Part shown: positions 22,490 through 32,524 of the stretch, piece by piece | Layout of the letters: the number at the start of each line of letters is the position of its first letter | Position numbering within the stretch: the first letter of the stretch is position 1 | From: Pisaster brevispinus | Taxonomy: Eukaryota; Echinodermata; Asteroidea; Forcipulatida; Asteriidae | Assembly (NCBI GenBank): GCA_023634235.1 | Contig: JAMKCF010000028.1 | Coordinates: 2,722,001-2,786,000 of the forward strand | Length of the DNA: 64,000 bases | Direction of reading: 5' to 3' | Notes under the pieces: generated by a model | The model's database searches: none | Told to the model about the DNA's origin: nothing | Seen by the model: the letters and a program-made list of their open reading frames with translations, nothing else | Position numbers and translations under genes: made by a program

Positions 22490-23160
22490 AAGGTTAACGA
22501 TTGTTGATTGATTATTGACTTTTGTTTATTATTAATTATTGATTATTAGGTGGTTATAGATTGATTATACACTATTGAGTTGTCACAGATTGAGTATTGA
22601 TTACTTTAACATTGCAGCTCGAACTTGATTACTTTATTATTGATTACGGAATGAATTGAAAAGGACTATTCCAATAGTCAGCTCATGGAATGTTAATAAT
22701 TGCTTAATCATTTGTTATTGACTATTGCTAATTACAGGTGATGTTTTTCCTACTTTAATCTGATTTCCAGTTGTTTTGCCCCCAGAAAAATCAGCAAAAC
22801 TATTATTAAGTAGCCTGAACAAAATTCTACAAGCCTAAACATGTACTGTATGTAGGTCAGCCCTTGTACTACTCAAAATTGCCCTGCTTTTTTCCAAGCA
22901 TCAAGTTTTATGCCTCTATTTATTTTCAATTATTGCGTGGTTATGTATTGATTATAGGTTGTTGAGTAGTTACACATTGATTTAGATCACATTAACTTAG
23001 CAGCTCTCACTTGATCATTTGGTTATTGACTATTGAGTATTGAAAATCAACTATTGATTACTATTGACTTGCCACACAACCTAAGCAATGAACATAACTG
23101 CAAGTCTCACTTGTTCATTGATTATTGCTAATTAGAAATTGATTATCATCGAACAGATGA
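22490..23160. repeat. TTGATTATTGA-type cryptic simple repeat
   Basis: The intron is rich in irregular TGATTATTGA and TTATTGATTA steps. It has no stable period and no other feature. Confidence 0.55.
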
Positions 23161-23175
23161 ATATTTTCTTTTTAG

Positions 23176-23273
23176 GCCACTTGCGTCTGGGCTGCGTGGC
23201 TCGGGATCCGGGACAGATCTAGGCATACTAGGAGACATCTGATTGGTTCAAAAAAGCTCTGCAAATCAACCAG
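23176..23273 (+). pseudogene. CTR9: CTR9 exon with two in-frame stops
   Basis: It reads CHLRLGCVARDPGQI, stop, AY, stop, ETSDWFKKALQINQ, and is followed by GTATTG. The stops are TAG at 23,220 and 23,229. The family has a short GNFYEASDW link here, so the region is also a few codons longer. Confidence 0.85.
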
Positions 23274-24157
23274 GTATTGTACACCAATTATTCATATTCC
23301 TTGTGTTTCGCCAATACTCTTGGTTATGCAAATCTCCCTAAAGCGACCAAAAACGCTGCTAAGAACTTGAACACCGAGGGCACTCTTTTGTTCCCCCACT
23401 CATAGCCTTTTTGAGCTATTGTAGACACTGTAGGAGTGCACTGTTTAGTATGGGTTGGCACAGACAAACTTACCGAAACCAAGTAGTGCCCTAGTAGCGC
23501 GTCCACAAGGGTTCTCACCATGTCGAGCTAGCGTATCAGGCCTATACGCTTGGATTCGTGCCAATATGCCCGAATTTCGGCAGATAAGCAAAAAAAAAAG
23601 AAAGAAGATTATTATTATATTTTTCCCCCTTAATCCCCCCCAAAAATCGAGAAAAAAAGCATGAAGAATGCTCCAGATTGCACTTTAGAGGTTTTAAAAC
23701 AGTAGAGCTTTGAAAGTAGAAAACAATCCACAGATGTTGTTTCAATTTAGCGTGCTTTAGCCAAACATCTCCAAATTTTGGTCAAGAATGCCCCACAGCT
23801 TTGAACAAATCTGGGGAGAACCCTGTCCACCGTACCTCAAAATGCCTTCATTTTTTTACACTTCCTTCTGGTAAAATGATGATTTCCAAGTCTAGCCCAC
23901 CTAGATTCTGTAGGCTGGTTTGATTATTTTGCTTTGGGAAAACTATTTTGTACTCTCCTCTGCCAATGAACAAATTTATCTTGAAGTCTGGTTCATTTTA
24001 TAGACTCTCATTTTTACAGGCTCTTTTTTTCGGGCTCTATATAAAGCCTTGAGGTTTTTTGTAGGATTACCTGGGTTATCCGGGGTTCAGCCTCGAGTTA
24101 TCTTGACTTACAGTTTGTTTATTTCTGCATTTTTCCCTCTTGGTGTTTGTACCATAG

Positions 24158-24343
24158 GATCATCCCGATGCTTGGTCCCTCATCGGTAACCTCCATCTTG
24201 CTAAACAAGAATGGGGACCGGGGCAGAAGAAGTTTGAATGAATCCTCAAACAGACCGCCACCCAGAATGATTCCTACTCTCTGCTATCACTGGGTAATGT
24301 TTAGCTACAGACACTGTATCAACTCACAAGAGACAAGGAAAAG
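24158..24343 (+). pseudogene. CTR9: CTR9 exon with two nonsense substitutions
   Basis: It reads DHPDAWSLIGNLHLAKQEWG, PGQKKFE, stop (TGA at 24,239, from an expected CGA Arg), ILKQTATQND, GNV, stop (TAG at 24,302, from an expected TGG Trp), LQTLYQLTRDKEK. Splice sites and frame are kept. Both stops are single transitions. Confidence 0.88.
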
Positions 24344-24359
24344 GTACAACGAGTTTGGA

Positions 24360-24540
24360 TATAAAGGGTGTAAGTGGGTATGTTATTGGTGTTAGTAGGA
24401 ATATGATGGGTGTAAGTGGGAATTGCATGGGTGTTTCTGGAAATGTTGTGGTCAAGTCGGTATGTTTTGGGTGTTAGAAAGATTGTTACGGGCGTAAGTG
24501 GGTGTGTCATGGGTTTCAGTAGGAAAGGGTGGACCAGATT
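24360..24540. repeat. GGGTGTAAGTGGG minisatellite-like stretch
   Basis: It consists of irregular units built around GGGTGTAAGTGGG and ATGGGTGT, with strong G/T strand bias, directly after the donor. Confidence 0.5.
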
Positions 24541-24785
24541 TTAGTACCAGAGAGGATTATTGCTACAACTACATGACGGTGTTTGGGTTCATTTGGGTGA
24601 TAATTGGGTGTTTTAAGGAGTTGTATCATATGGACAGGGATTTCAAATCTGGAATGTTTTATAATTGCATTTGAGGGATTTTGTGGGTACAACTGGAAGC
24701 TTTATTTGTGTTTATGGCAATAGTATTTGTGGGGCAGGGTTTAAAACAGGAACAACTGGGTATAACTGGGTATCATCCTGACATT

Positions 24786-24926
24786 AAACGTCACCAGGAC
24801 AGAGCCCTGGCCATGTACAAACAAGTATTACGCAACGATGGCCGCAACCTGTTTGCAGCCAATGGAATTGGTGCAATTTTTGCTATGAAGGATTACATCC
24901 GAGAATCTAAGGACGTCTTCTCTCAG
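24786..24926 (+). pseudogene. CTR9: CTR9 exon: [20 protein letters not shown]
   Basis: Forty-seven open codons from [15 protein letters not shown] to KDVFSQ end at GTGAGT. The family's acceptor should lie just before KRHQ, but no AG is there, so the acceptor may be lost. This is the last TPR exon seen before the C-terminal block at 57.5 kb. Confidence 0.82.
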
Positions 24927-24943
24927 GTGAGTGGGCAACTTAT

Positions 24944-25200
24944 AATAATAATAATAATACTTTATTCAGGCAAATCACAATACATACAAAATATTAAAAA
25001 TATGAAAACCACCCCTATCCCAATATATGGCATGGATTGAAATCAACTGAAAAAACAAACGAAAAAAAAAAAACCAAAACAAGGCAAAGAGAGAACACAA
25101 AAAGGGGCAACAAAAACAAAGGAAAAAGAAACTGGACAACAAACCAGGGAGCAACAGACAGGACAAAAGATGGGCTGCCTAGGAAAAAGACAAAAGTGAA
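24944..25200 (-). repeat. ATT-tailed A-rich LINE-end-like segment
   Basis: It starts with (AATAAT)n followed by CTTTATTCAGGCAAATCACA and a long A/C-rich stretch. This arrangement is common at the 3' end of a minus-strand LINE. No coding part is seen. Confidence 0.35.
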
Positions 25201-25422
25201 ATAAAACACTCACCAAAGGGGTGTGTCACTCCAGCTTCAATGGATTCTGGACTGGCTAGTTGATGCACCTGATAATTTATATATAAACCCCCAACTCCCT
25301 TCAGAGATTTACCGCTCACCTCTCAAAAATGGCCCAGGTTCGATTCCCGACTAAGGCCATAGGTGAGTAGAGTTGTACGTTGGTTCCTTCTATGCCACAA
25401 GAATTTTTCTCTGGTTGTCCTC

Positions 25423-25445
25423 GGGGGGGGGGGGGGGGGGGGGGG
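25423..25445. repeat. 23-bp poly-G run
   Basis: It has 23 consecutive G, directly before the first copy of a 250-bp direct repeat. Confidence 0.95.
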
Positions 25446-26090
25446 TAAGAAAACCTCACCTTGTCTCGTTTATTAACATCTCTGGTCGGAGATACATGTA
25501 GTTAGTGCATGGCAAAAAAAATAATGCTGGCTTTATCCACGTCACATTTGGAAAAAAAGCGCGTACTGATTATTGCGTCACTAAAAATTGGCTTCGCATT
25601 TGCATTGGCAAGAAGTATGAACCGGGCTTTACAAGGGAAATACAGACAAAGGAAGAAAGATGTAATAATTATTGTGTTAAGAGAACGACAACATTTTGTT
25701 CCTGTGTTTTTTATCATCATTTTTAATGGTTGCAGCTGGTCTTCTTTCTAATGTTAGCTAAATATTATTTTTTTATGTGTTTATTGTAGAATCAAACAAT
25801 AGAAACAATATATCAGCGCTGTTCGGATGGTAAGAAAACCTCACCTTGTCTCGTTTATTAACATCTCTGGTCGGAGATACATGTAGTTAGTGCATGGCAA
25901 AAAAAATAATGCTGGCTTTATCCACGTCACATTTGGAAAAAAAGCGCGTACTGATTATTGCGTCACTAAAAATTGGCTTCGCATTTGCATTGGCAAGAAG
26001 TATGAACCGGGCTTTACAAGGGAAAAACAGACAAAGGAAGAAAGATGTAATAATTATTGTGTTAAGAGAACGACAACATTAGGGGCTAGG
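25446..26090. repeat. Direct repeat pair, offset 385 bp
   Basis: 25,446-25,690 (TAAGAAAACCTCACCTTGTC onward) recurs almost perfectly at 25,831-26,080. The sequence between (25,697-25,795, ending GTTTATTGTAGAATC) recurs at 27,791-27,890. The three pieces therefore form a mosaic of duplicated blocks. Confidence 0.8.
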
Positions 26091-26180
26091 TAGCTCAGTT
26101 TGTAGACGAGGGTAGAGCGCCAGCACATTCATCTGGAGGTGGCAGGTTCAAAATCCAGCTCTAATCAATTTTTCTCAAGG
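26091..26180 (+). mobile_element. tRNA-like SINE head
   Basis: It reads GGGGCTAGGTAGCTCAGTTT, then GTAGAGCGCC and GGTTCAAAATCC, i.e. box A and box B of a tRNA promoter, followed by CAATTTTTCTCAAGG. It is a diverged member of the family at 43,983. Confidence 0.55.
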
Positions 26181-26426
26181 AATGCAAACAATCTCTACTC
26201 AAGGTAACGTCATTTATTTTAGTTCGTCAATTTTGAATGAATTTTTGTGAGACATTTCTTTCCCTGACCTATTTATCAGGGATGAGAAAGTTCAACCTGT
26301 TATCTGATTTCAGACTTTCTTAAGTCTGCCTGCTAAACTAAATGCTGTATTTTTCTCCAAATAAAAACAAGTCAGCCTCCTTGATCTTATTCTCTAGCAC
26401 TGAGGATACTGTTCCCAAAAGCTCCA

Positions 26427-27366
26427 TGGACCCCGTTTACACTAGATCCAGAAAGGTGGATCAGACCCGGGTCTGATCCGGCAGTGTGGATTAACGGCTA
26501 GTGTAAAGGCAAAAAAGCAGGATCAGACCCGGTTCAAGATCTGGCAATTTTAATCCACCTTTCGAGGAGGGTTGTATCTGGCAATTGGTGGATCAGATCC
26601 GGCAAAGTGGATTCCAAATACAAGTGTAAACGCAAAAGGGGATCAGACACCGCAATTCGATGTGGTAATTTCCTGTTTCGCTACGAATGGCGCGCTTTTT
26701 GCTTGTGCTTTGGTGGGTAATCCGTCGCTGGTTATATTTGTGTGTGTGTGTGCTGTGTGCACATGGGCTCATATTCGGAACCTTATGGAGACCAAGGACA
26801 AAACCAAAAAGGGAAAACAAAAGGTCTCCACATGGAAATTCTTAAGACCGGGGTGCTCCACAAGGAAATTTGTGTACAAAGTCTACGGGAAACTGTTAAG
26901 TGCAGGGACAAAGGAAAGAACAAAAGAATGCTCCACAAGGATGCATTTTTGAGAATGTGTGGACTGTGCGTGTGTGAAACGTTTTGTTGTTTTCAGCGTC
27001 CTTATACATCAGCGTTACGTTCGGAGCTTGCCTTGTTGGTGTATTTTGTTAATTTCCATCTACAAAATATTTCTACCTGCATGGTCGTTATCCGTATCAT
27101 TTGCTGTACTGTATTTTCTGCATTCTACCTTCGCATTGATAATATTTCTAGAAGTGGCGCGCTGTAATTGTGACCTTTGATCTTTGCCATGTAACCCTTG
27201 AGCTCTTAGCGAGGAGCGCTGACGTCGTGACCAATATACATCTGGCTCAAAAGTGGGATCGGAGCCGGATCAAGTGCTGGTGTAAACGCGACACAGGATC
27301 TTGATCTGCGGTCGTTAAAATATTGCCGGATCTCAATCCACCTTTCTGGATCTAGTGTAAACGCGG
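26427..27366. mobile_element. TIR element of about 0.94 kb with GATCCGG sub-terminal repeats
   Basis: The left end CGTTTACACTAGATCCAGAA and the right end TTCTGGATCTAGTGTAAACG are inverted. Many GATCAGACCCGG/GATCCGGCAA steps lie just inside both ends. The internal ORFs (26,572-27,180) have no recognised domain. It is inserted in a copy of the repeat at 11,210-11,760. Superfamily is not assigned. Confidence 0.65.
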
Positions 27367-27889
27367 TGTTGGAATCTATAACTCCAGGTGTTACCAAAAG
27401 ATGGAAATGCCACCCTTTCAATGTACCTCCTAAGATCTGGATCCCAGTTTCAGACTTTTTTTGTCAGCATTGACTCTCACCCCTGATTTATATTTTATTA
27501 TATTTTGGGTAGTTTTTTTGTTTACACTCGCATATTTACCAAAATTCCTCAAAATATATTTCATTCCATAGTTTTAACTTCTGATAATTTACTTTGTTTT
27601 AGTTGCTCATAATTATGCTCCTGGTTTAATGTGTGTGGAGGGATTGATCTTCATTGAGTTAATGTTTCTGTTTCTATTTTACATTCCTCAAAGTGTACAT
27701 TATAGCATGAATGATGTCATTCCCACTCGTCTTGGAAGTGGTTTCGTGCACATGATTGCAGTTATATGCGTATTTTTAGTTAAAGGGGCTCACCTGTTCC
27801 TGTGTTTTTTATCATCATTTTTAATGGTTGCAGTTGTTCTTCTTTCTAATGTTAGCTAAATATTATTTTTTATGTGTTTATTGTAGAAT

Positions 27890-28880
27890 CTTAACTGTAT
27901 GATATTTTACAACATAACCTTTCGCGAAAGCGGACCAATCAGGTGCCGATTTAGGCTCCATTGATGCATGCCACTCATGTACTGTACACCGTGGCTGTCA
28001 ACTGGCTGTGTGTGTGTCACGGCCGGCCGATTGGTTTAAGGTGATCGCAGTGCAGCAGTTTTGCGTGTCAGCAGGCTTCCCAACACGGCTACTCGTTTGA
28101 GTGAGGCCTGGCGGAAGAAAGTCTGTGTCGAAGGAAACTTGTATCAGTGTTCCGAGCTGGGATCGAAGTTGCGTTCGTCCAGGATTTTTCAATTTTTGAC
28201 AGGGCGGTTAATTATTATGGCAGGGCGGCCAATTCTTTGGCAGGGCAGCCTGAAATTTAAGGAGGGCGGCCCACCCTCCCAAGACCCGTCGGGTGGTCTA
28301 GGAAGTGGCCCGCGTGTTTCCAGATGGACCATCAGTTCAGGGAGTAATGCGCCGGCCAATCACTTAAAAAAAGGAAATAGGCCCACTTGACTGCAGATCA
28401 TTCTTATTAACGATTTCAATAACGATCGATGGTGTTAACTTCAATAGATTTTGACTTCATTGCAATGCAACTCGCACTTTGTGGCGATGTACAATGACTG
28501 ATGTACCGCCCGCCAGTCACTGTACATCTCCACAAAGGACCGCAAACACGCACGGCTCCTCTGTGTAAGCAGTCGCCACTGCGGCTTATACGCTGGGCGG
28601 CTTATACACTGAAACTGACAGTTGTTTTGACAATTTCTGGGCATTGCGGCTTATACACCGGGCAGCTAATATGCCGAAGATTACGGTAATATACAAATTG
28701 AAGTTCAAATGTTAACTTTTGAGTCTGATAAATATCTTTCAATTCTGTTGAGTGAGGAAACACTCTCGCCCATAATACAAATGAGATAAATCTTCTCTAA
28801 TATGCAAATATTTTGATGCGATTCTATTTTAAATGAGTCATGTTTTTGCACGGTCACGCTAAACTCTATACAGTTAGATA
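27890..28880. other. Non-coding sequence with short GC-rich repeats
   Basis: A small tandem GGCAGGGCGGCC motif lies at 28,200-28,275. GCGGCTTATACxC steps lie at 28,570-28,690, probably part of a MITE. No exon is seen. Confidence 0.4.
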
Positions 28881-28884
28881 TATC

Positions 28885-29360
28885 AAAAAATCAAAGAAGA
28901 ATGACAGAGGACCGGTTGCTTTTTGACTCGATGCCTCTTTTGCAGGTTACCATACTTGAGTGCGTAGAATGGATCGGCCTCGGACCTAATTAAAATTTTA
29001 ACTATGGCTAATTTATCCAGTCTCCATGAGTAATCTTTTTCCAGTAGTCTGTTCAGTATCATTTGAAACCATAATTCTGCCAAATTTTTGACCCAATCTT
29101 GAAATTTTGACCATGACAGCATGGTCGATTTTGTTGGTTTTTCAGACCAAAAAATAAAACTCACAAATTTCTCAATATATCTCAAACTATTGCTAATTTA
29201 CCCAGTCCGCTCAAGTCTTCAGTAGTCTGTTCTGTATCATTTGAAACCATAAAATTGCCCAAAAATTATGAAATTTTGACACTGCATGGTTGATTTTATT
29301 GGTTTTTCAAACCAAAAAATAAAACTCACAAATTTCTCAATATATCTCAAACATCTGCAC
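28885..29360 (-). repeat. Reverse-oriented units of the 188-bp satellite
   Basis: Two to three diverged units (e.g. TGACCATGACAGCATGGTC and TTTGAAACCATAATTCTGCC) are the reverse complement of the array at 32.5-40.1 kb. They lie about 3 kb upstream of it. Confidence 0.8.
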
Positions 29361-29584
29361 CTTTACCTAGTGTGCAGAAAAAGATCAAAATGAGAAAAGA
29401 CCATACACTATTAAATAGAAAGATGTTAAATTTTAACATCTTTTTATTTAAAGAAGCACTAAGAAAAGATTTACCTCATTCGTATCTGTGAGTATACTCA
29501 TGAAAATTGAAAGATATTCACCCGACTCAAAGTCAACCTTTCTTTTTACATTTATAAGTCTCCATTATGAGGTATTATTGTTCA

Positions 29585-29700
29585 ATTTCAAAACACTAGA
29601 CCACACTGGACTTGTCTGGTCATTAGTTTACTGGCCGGCTCAAATATCACTGGTCTCGGGCCAGCGGCCCACTGTAAATTTTGAATTTAGGTTCTGTCGT
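29585..29700. mobile_element. Fragment of the GGGCTCGAATTT MITE family
   Basis: CTTGTCTGGTCATTAGTTTA and CTCGGGCCAGCGGCCCACTG match internal parts of the element at 8,690. The TIRs are lost. Confidence 0.4.
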
Positions 29701-30054
29701 AGTTTGTCAATTGTTATTTAAGTACTGATATTCCACCACATGCGAAATTCCAAACCAACTACAGAAGTACTCATTTTTAACAAAGATGGATCTCAACACT
29801 GTAATATGGCAGCTCATCAAATGGTGCGATGAGTGGCTGGAGCGATGGGCCGTCATGTGGCTGACTCTGATCCTTTATGTAAAACTTGTACTAAAAATAT
29901 GTTTGCGTTTAAATATGTAAAAGTATTTTTTGTACTTGTTGTCCCTTTTGTTACTTGCAATTGTAAACTGCAATTTTTCAAGGCCATTTTAATTTCCTTT
30001 GAGGGATAACAAGGTTTGAATCTAATCTATTCTAATCTTTACCTCCCCCTGGGT

Positions 30055-30308
30055 GATTTGGTCTCGGCCAACATCGTAGATGCCCTGCGGACCAAGTACA
30101 GCACCCTCCTGCGAATCCACCGACCACCGACCCCGCAGAGACAGGTCAGACACCAAACACCCAGGGGCAGGTCCTTCTGGCGTTGATCAGCGCAGCCTTT
30201 GCCAAGGTTGAGGCCAGCATTGCTGAGTTTGTACTCAAGATGGAGCAGTTGGTAGTGCCGACACAGTGGCAGAAAGTGGACGTGATCCAAGAAGCTAAAG
30301 GCTTGCAG
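30055..30308 (+). pseudogene. Unidentified exon, frameshifted
   Basis: It reads DLVSANIVDALRTKYSTLLR, then IHRPPTPQRQ, and after a shift near 30,150 NTQGQVLLALISAAFAKVEA, SIAEFVLKMEQLVVPTQWQK and IQEAKGLQ before GTAAAG. The sequence is helical and protein-like with a good donor. I do not recognise the family. It is not a known part of CTR9 or DDX54. A donor-like GTCAGA at 30,145 could instead mark a short intron. Confidence 0.45.
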
Positions 30309-32091
30309 GTAAAGATTTGAATGTAAAGAACTTTACTAAAAAGTGGAAGACCCCTTCCTAAAAAGGAGGCCTGCAACCAGGCAATTAAGTCTGTGTGCTT
30401 ACAGTTACTTTTGTATTAGTGTAACTGTTTTTGAACTGTTTGGTTACCAGAAACAAAATTCAGAGTTTAAAGAATATTGGTTGATAAAAAAAATGGCTTC
30501 TTCATCACAGCAATTTGACGGCGAGCAATTCAGCCCTCCCCTCCCCCCTTCTTCAATAAAAACACACCAACAAAACAAAAATACACCAACAAAAGAAAAA
30601 TGTTTAGCTACGCTTGAGCTACACAGTGGTGTTTTCTTTTCTTTCTTTCTTTCTTTCTAGCCTATTTCACTGCAGGAGGAAAGCCTCTTCACCAATTCTC
30701 CATGTCACTCTATCCTGAGCGTCTGTTGACATGCGATGCCCTTACATGTTTCTAGTTCATCCCTCCATCTTCTGTTTTTATCCCCCTCTTTTTCAGGTTT
30801 GGTTTCTGGAGTCCATTTGGTTGTTTAGCATGTCCAGCTGTTGTCATACCTCCTTGTTTGGTGACCTGCCCCTCTCCACTTCTTTTATTTAATGGTCTTA
30901 ATAATATTCTGCACTCTTGATTTCATTCTTAAGTCCTCATTTGTCACCCTGTCTTTCATTGTTACTCCTTTCATTATTTTTTCCGTAGCCCTCTCTGTCA
31001 CCCTTAGTTTTAGTGGTATTTTACAGACAGTCAAATTGACCCAATTCACCAGACGTCATAATAATCATCTTGCTTGTGCCATTTTGGGAGTCCCTGTATG
31101 TTTATACAGTTTAGTGTGCATTTAAGGCCCACTTACTACAATTTGGACGTGCATTTTGACTCCCAAAATGGTGAGCATGGCCGACAGTAGCTGCAGGTGA
31201 CATTGGTGCAAGGGGTCAGTAGAGAATGTTTACAGGGTTCGTCCTTTGTCTCTCATCACATCACACTGCCAAGAGTTGTTGTCTGGCCTGTAGGCGCCCA
31301 CTTCTGTGAATTAGCTCTGTTGATAGTTTTTTATTTCAATTCTGCGCAGCCCAGCGTCCTTTTAGTTCAGCAACTGAAAGATCACTCCGCTGTGTCAAGT
31401 TGTTGACCCAACTGTTTTGAGGGCAACCTGGTCTTCTCCTTGTATGCACTGGAAACCTGCAATCGCTGTAGCTGAAAGACCAGCACTGCCCATGGCATGA
31501 CCACACCAGTTTACTGTGCGCTCTGGCCTCTGGTCTAATTGTAAATCATAAGCTTTTTAGAGATATGGTGGACACATTACTAGGGCACCATTTGGTTTGG
31601 ATGGATCTGTCTGCTTACACCCAAACAAAACAGTACACTCGTAAAATGACTGCCATATCTCAAAAGGGCTAATGGCACTCCTCTCGATAGATTTTTGTGC
31701 TTGCAGCCAAAAGAAATAAGCATTTTACAGTGCACTGTAAGGGCACAAATTTGTGTTAAAGTGACACCATGAAATCTGTTCCTGAGCATCTTTAAAAGCT
31801 GTCGACTCTCCATGACTCTGCAGGAAGTTCCCTGAAAATAAACCAATCTTTCTATGTTGTGATGAACATTTTTGAAATTCTCCCTGATCATTAAAAAACT
31901 TTGTCCCTATTATGTTGAATGTAATTCCAAATATCTCTTTGATTCTTGTACAAAATCTCCCTGATTGCAACATGCAAATATTGGCAGCTTCGCGTCTGCA
32001 ATAAGCTTAAAAGTTGACATTGATGCTCAGCCAGATTGTTGGTTGGAAGCTAGAAAGATTTATATTTTCAAGAGGTCTTTTTCCCCTTCAG

Positions 32092-32192
32092 GATGTCAAG
32101 ATGACAGAGCAGATGTCCAGACAGCTCTCATATCGGAGGCTCAGTTCATCAAACCCATCAAGAAGTTCATGGCTGGCTTAATCAGGAAGCAG
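32092..32192 (+). CDS. Unidentified exon, probably the same gene as 30,055
   Basis: It is bounded by TTCAG and GTAAAA. The best frame reads CQDDRADVQTALISEAQFIK, then PIKKFMAGLIRKQ. The other frame gives DVKMTEQMSRQL and then a stop. The family is not recognised. It is the last exon before the satellite array. Confidence 0.4.
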
Positions 32193-32334
32193 GTAAAAAT
32201 CTAATCTTTTGTTTTATCTTTCTGTGACAACAGAACAACAATGTTAATTTTGTTCAAGTTGATCTTTAATGGATTTGCTCCAATTTACCCCAAATGAACT
32301 AGTGTGTCTATACTCATTCCAAATATCACTTCAG

Positions 32335-32420
32335 TTGTCTTTCCAAGGGGTCCTGAAAGTACTTGTTGCCAGAACTAAGGGCCTTTGCTTTTGCATCCCC
32401 AAATCTTCTGAGAATTGAAA
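32335..32420. repeat. Repeat with inverted copy at 49,270-49,345
   Basis: CTTGTTGCCAGAACTAAGGG to TTTTGCATCCCCAAA is the reverse complement of the stretch at 49,270. Confidence 0.7.
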
Positions 32421-32524
32421 GGGCCCTGTGTTCCAACTTGCGTATTGATTTAATGTGTATGACTTTGGATGGCATGGGTGGCGTGTGCAGGAAGCACTCA
32501 CCTCTCAGCACTGTGACCCTGGTC

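Noticed and set aside
26572..27180. ORFs of 73-141 residues within the TIR element
   Set aside because: They overlap in several frames, have no domain, and show no transposase motifs.
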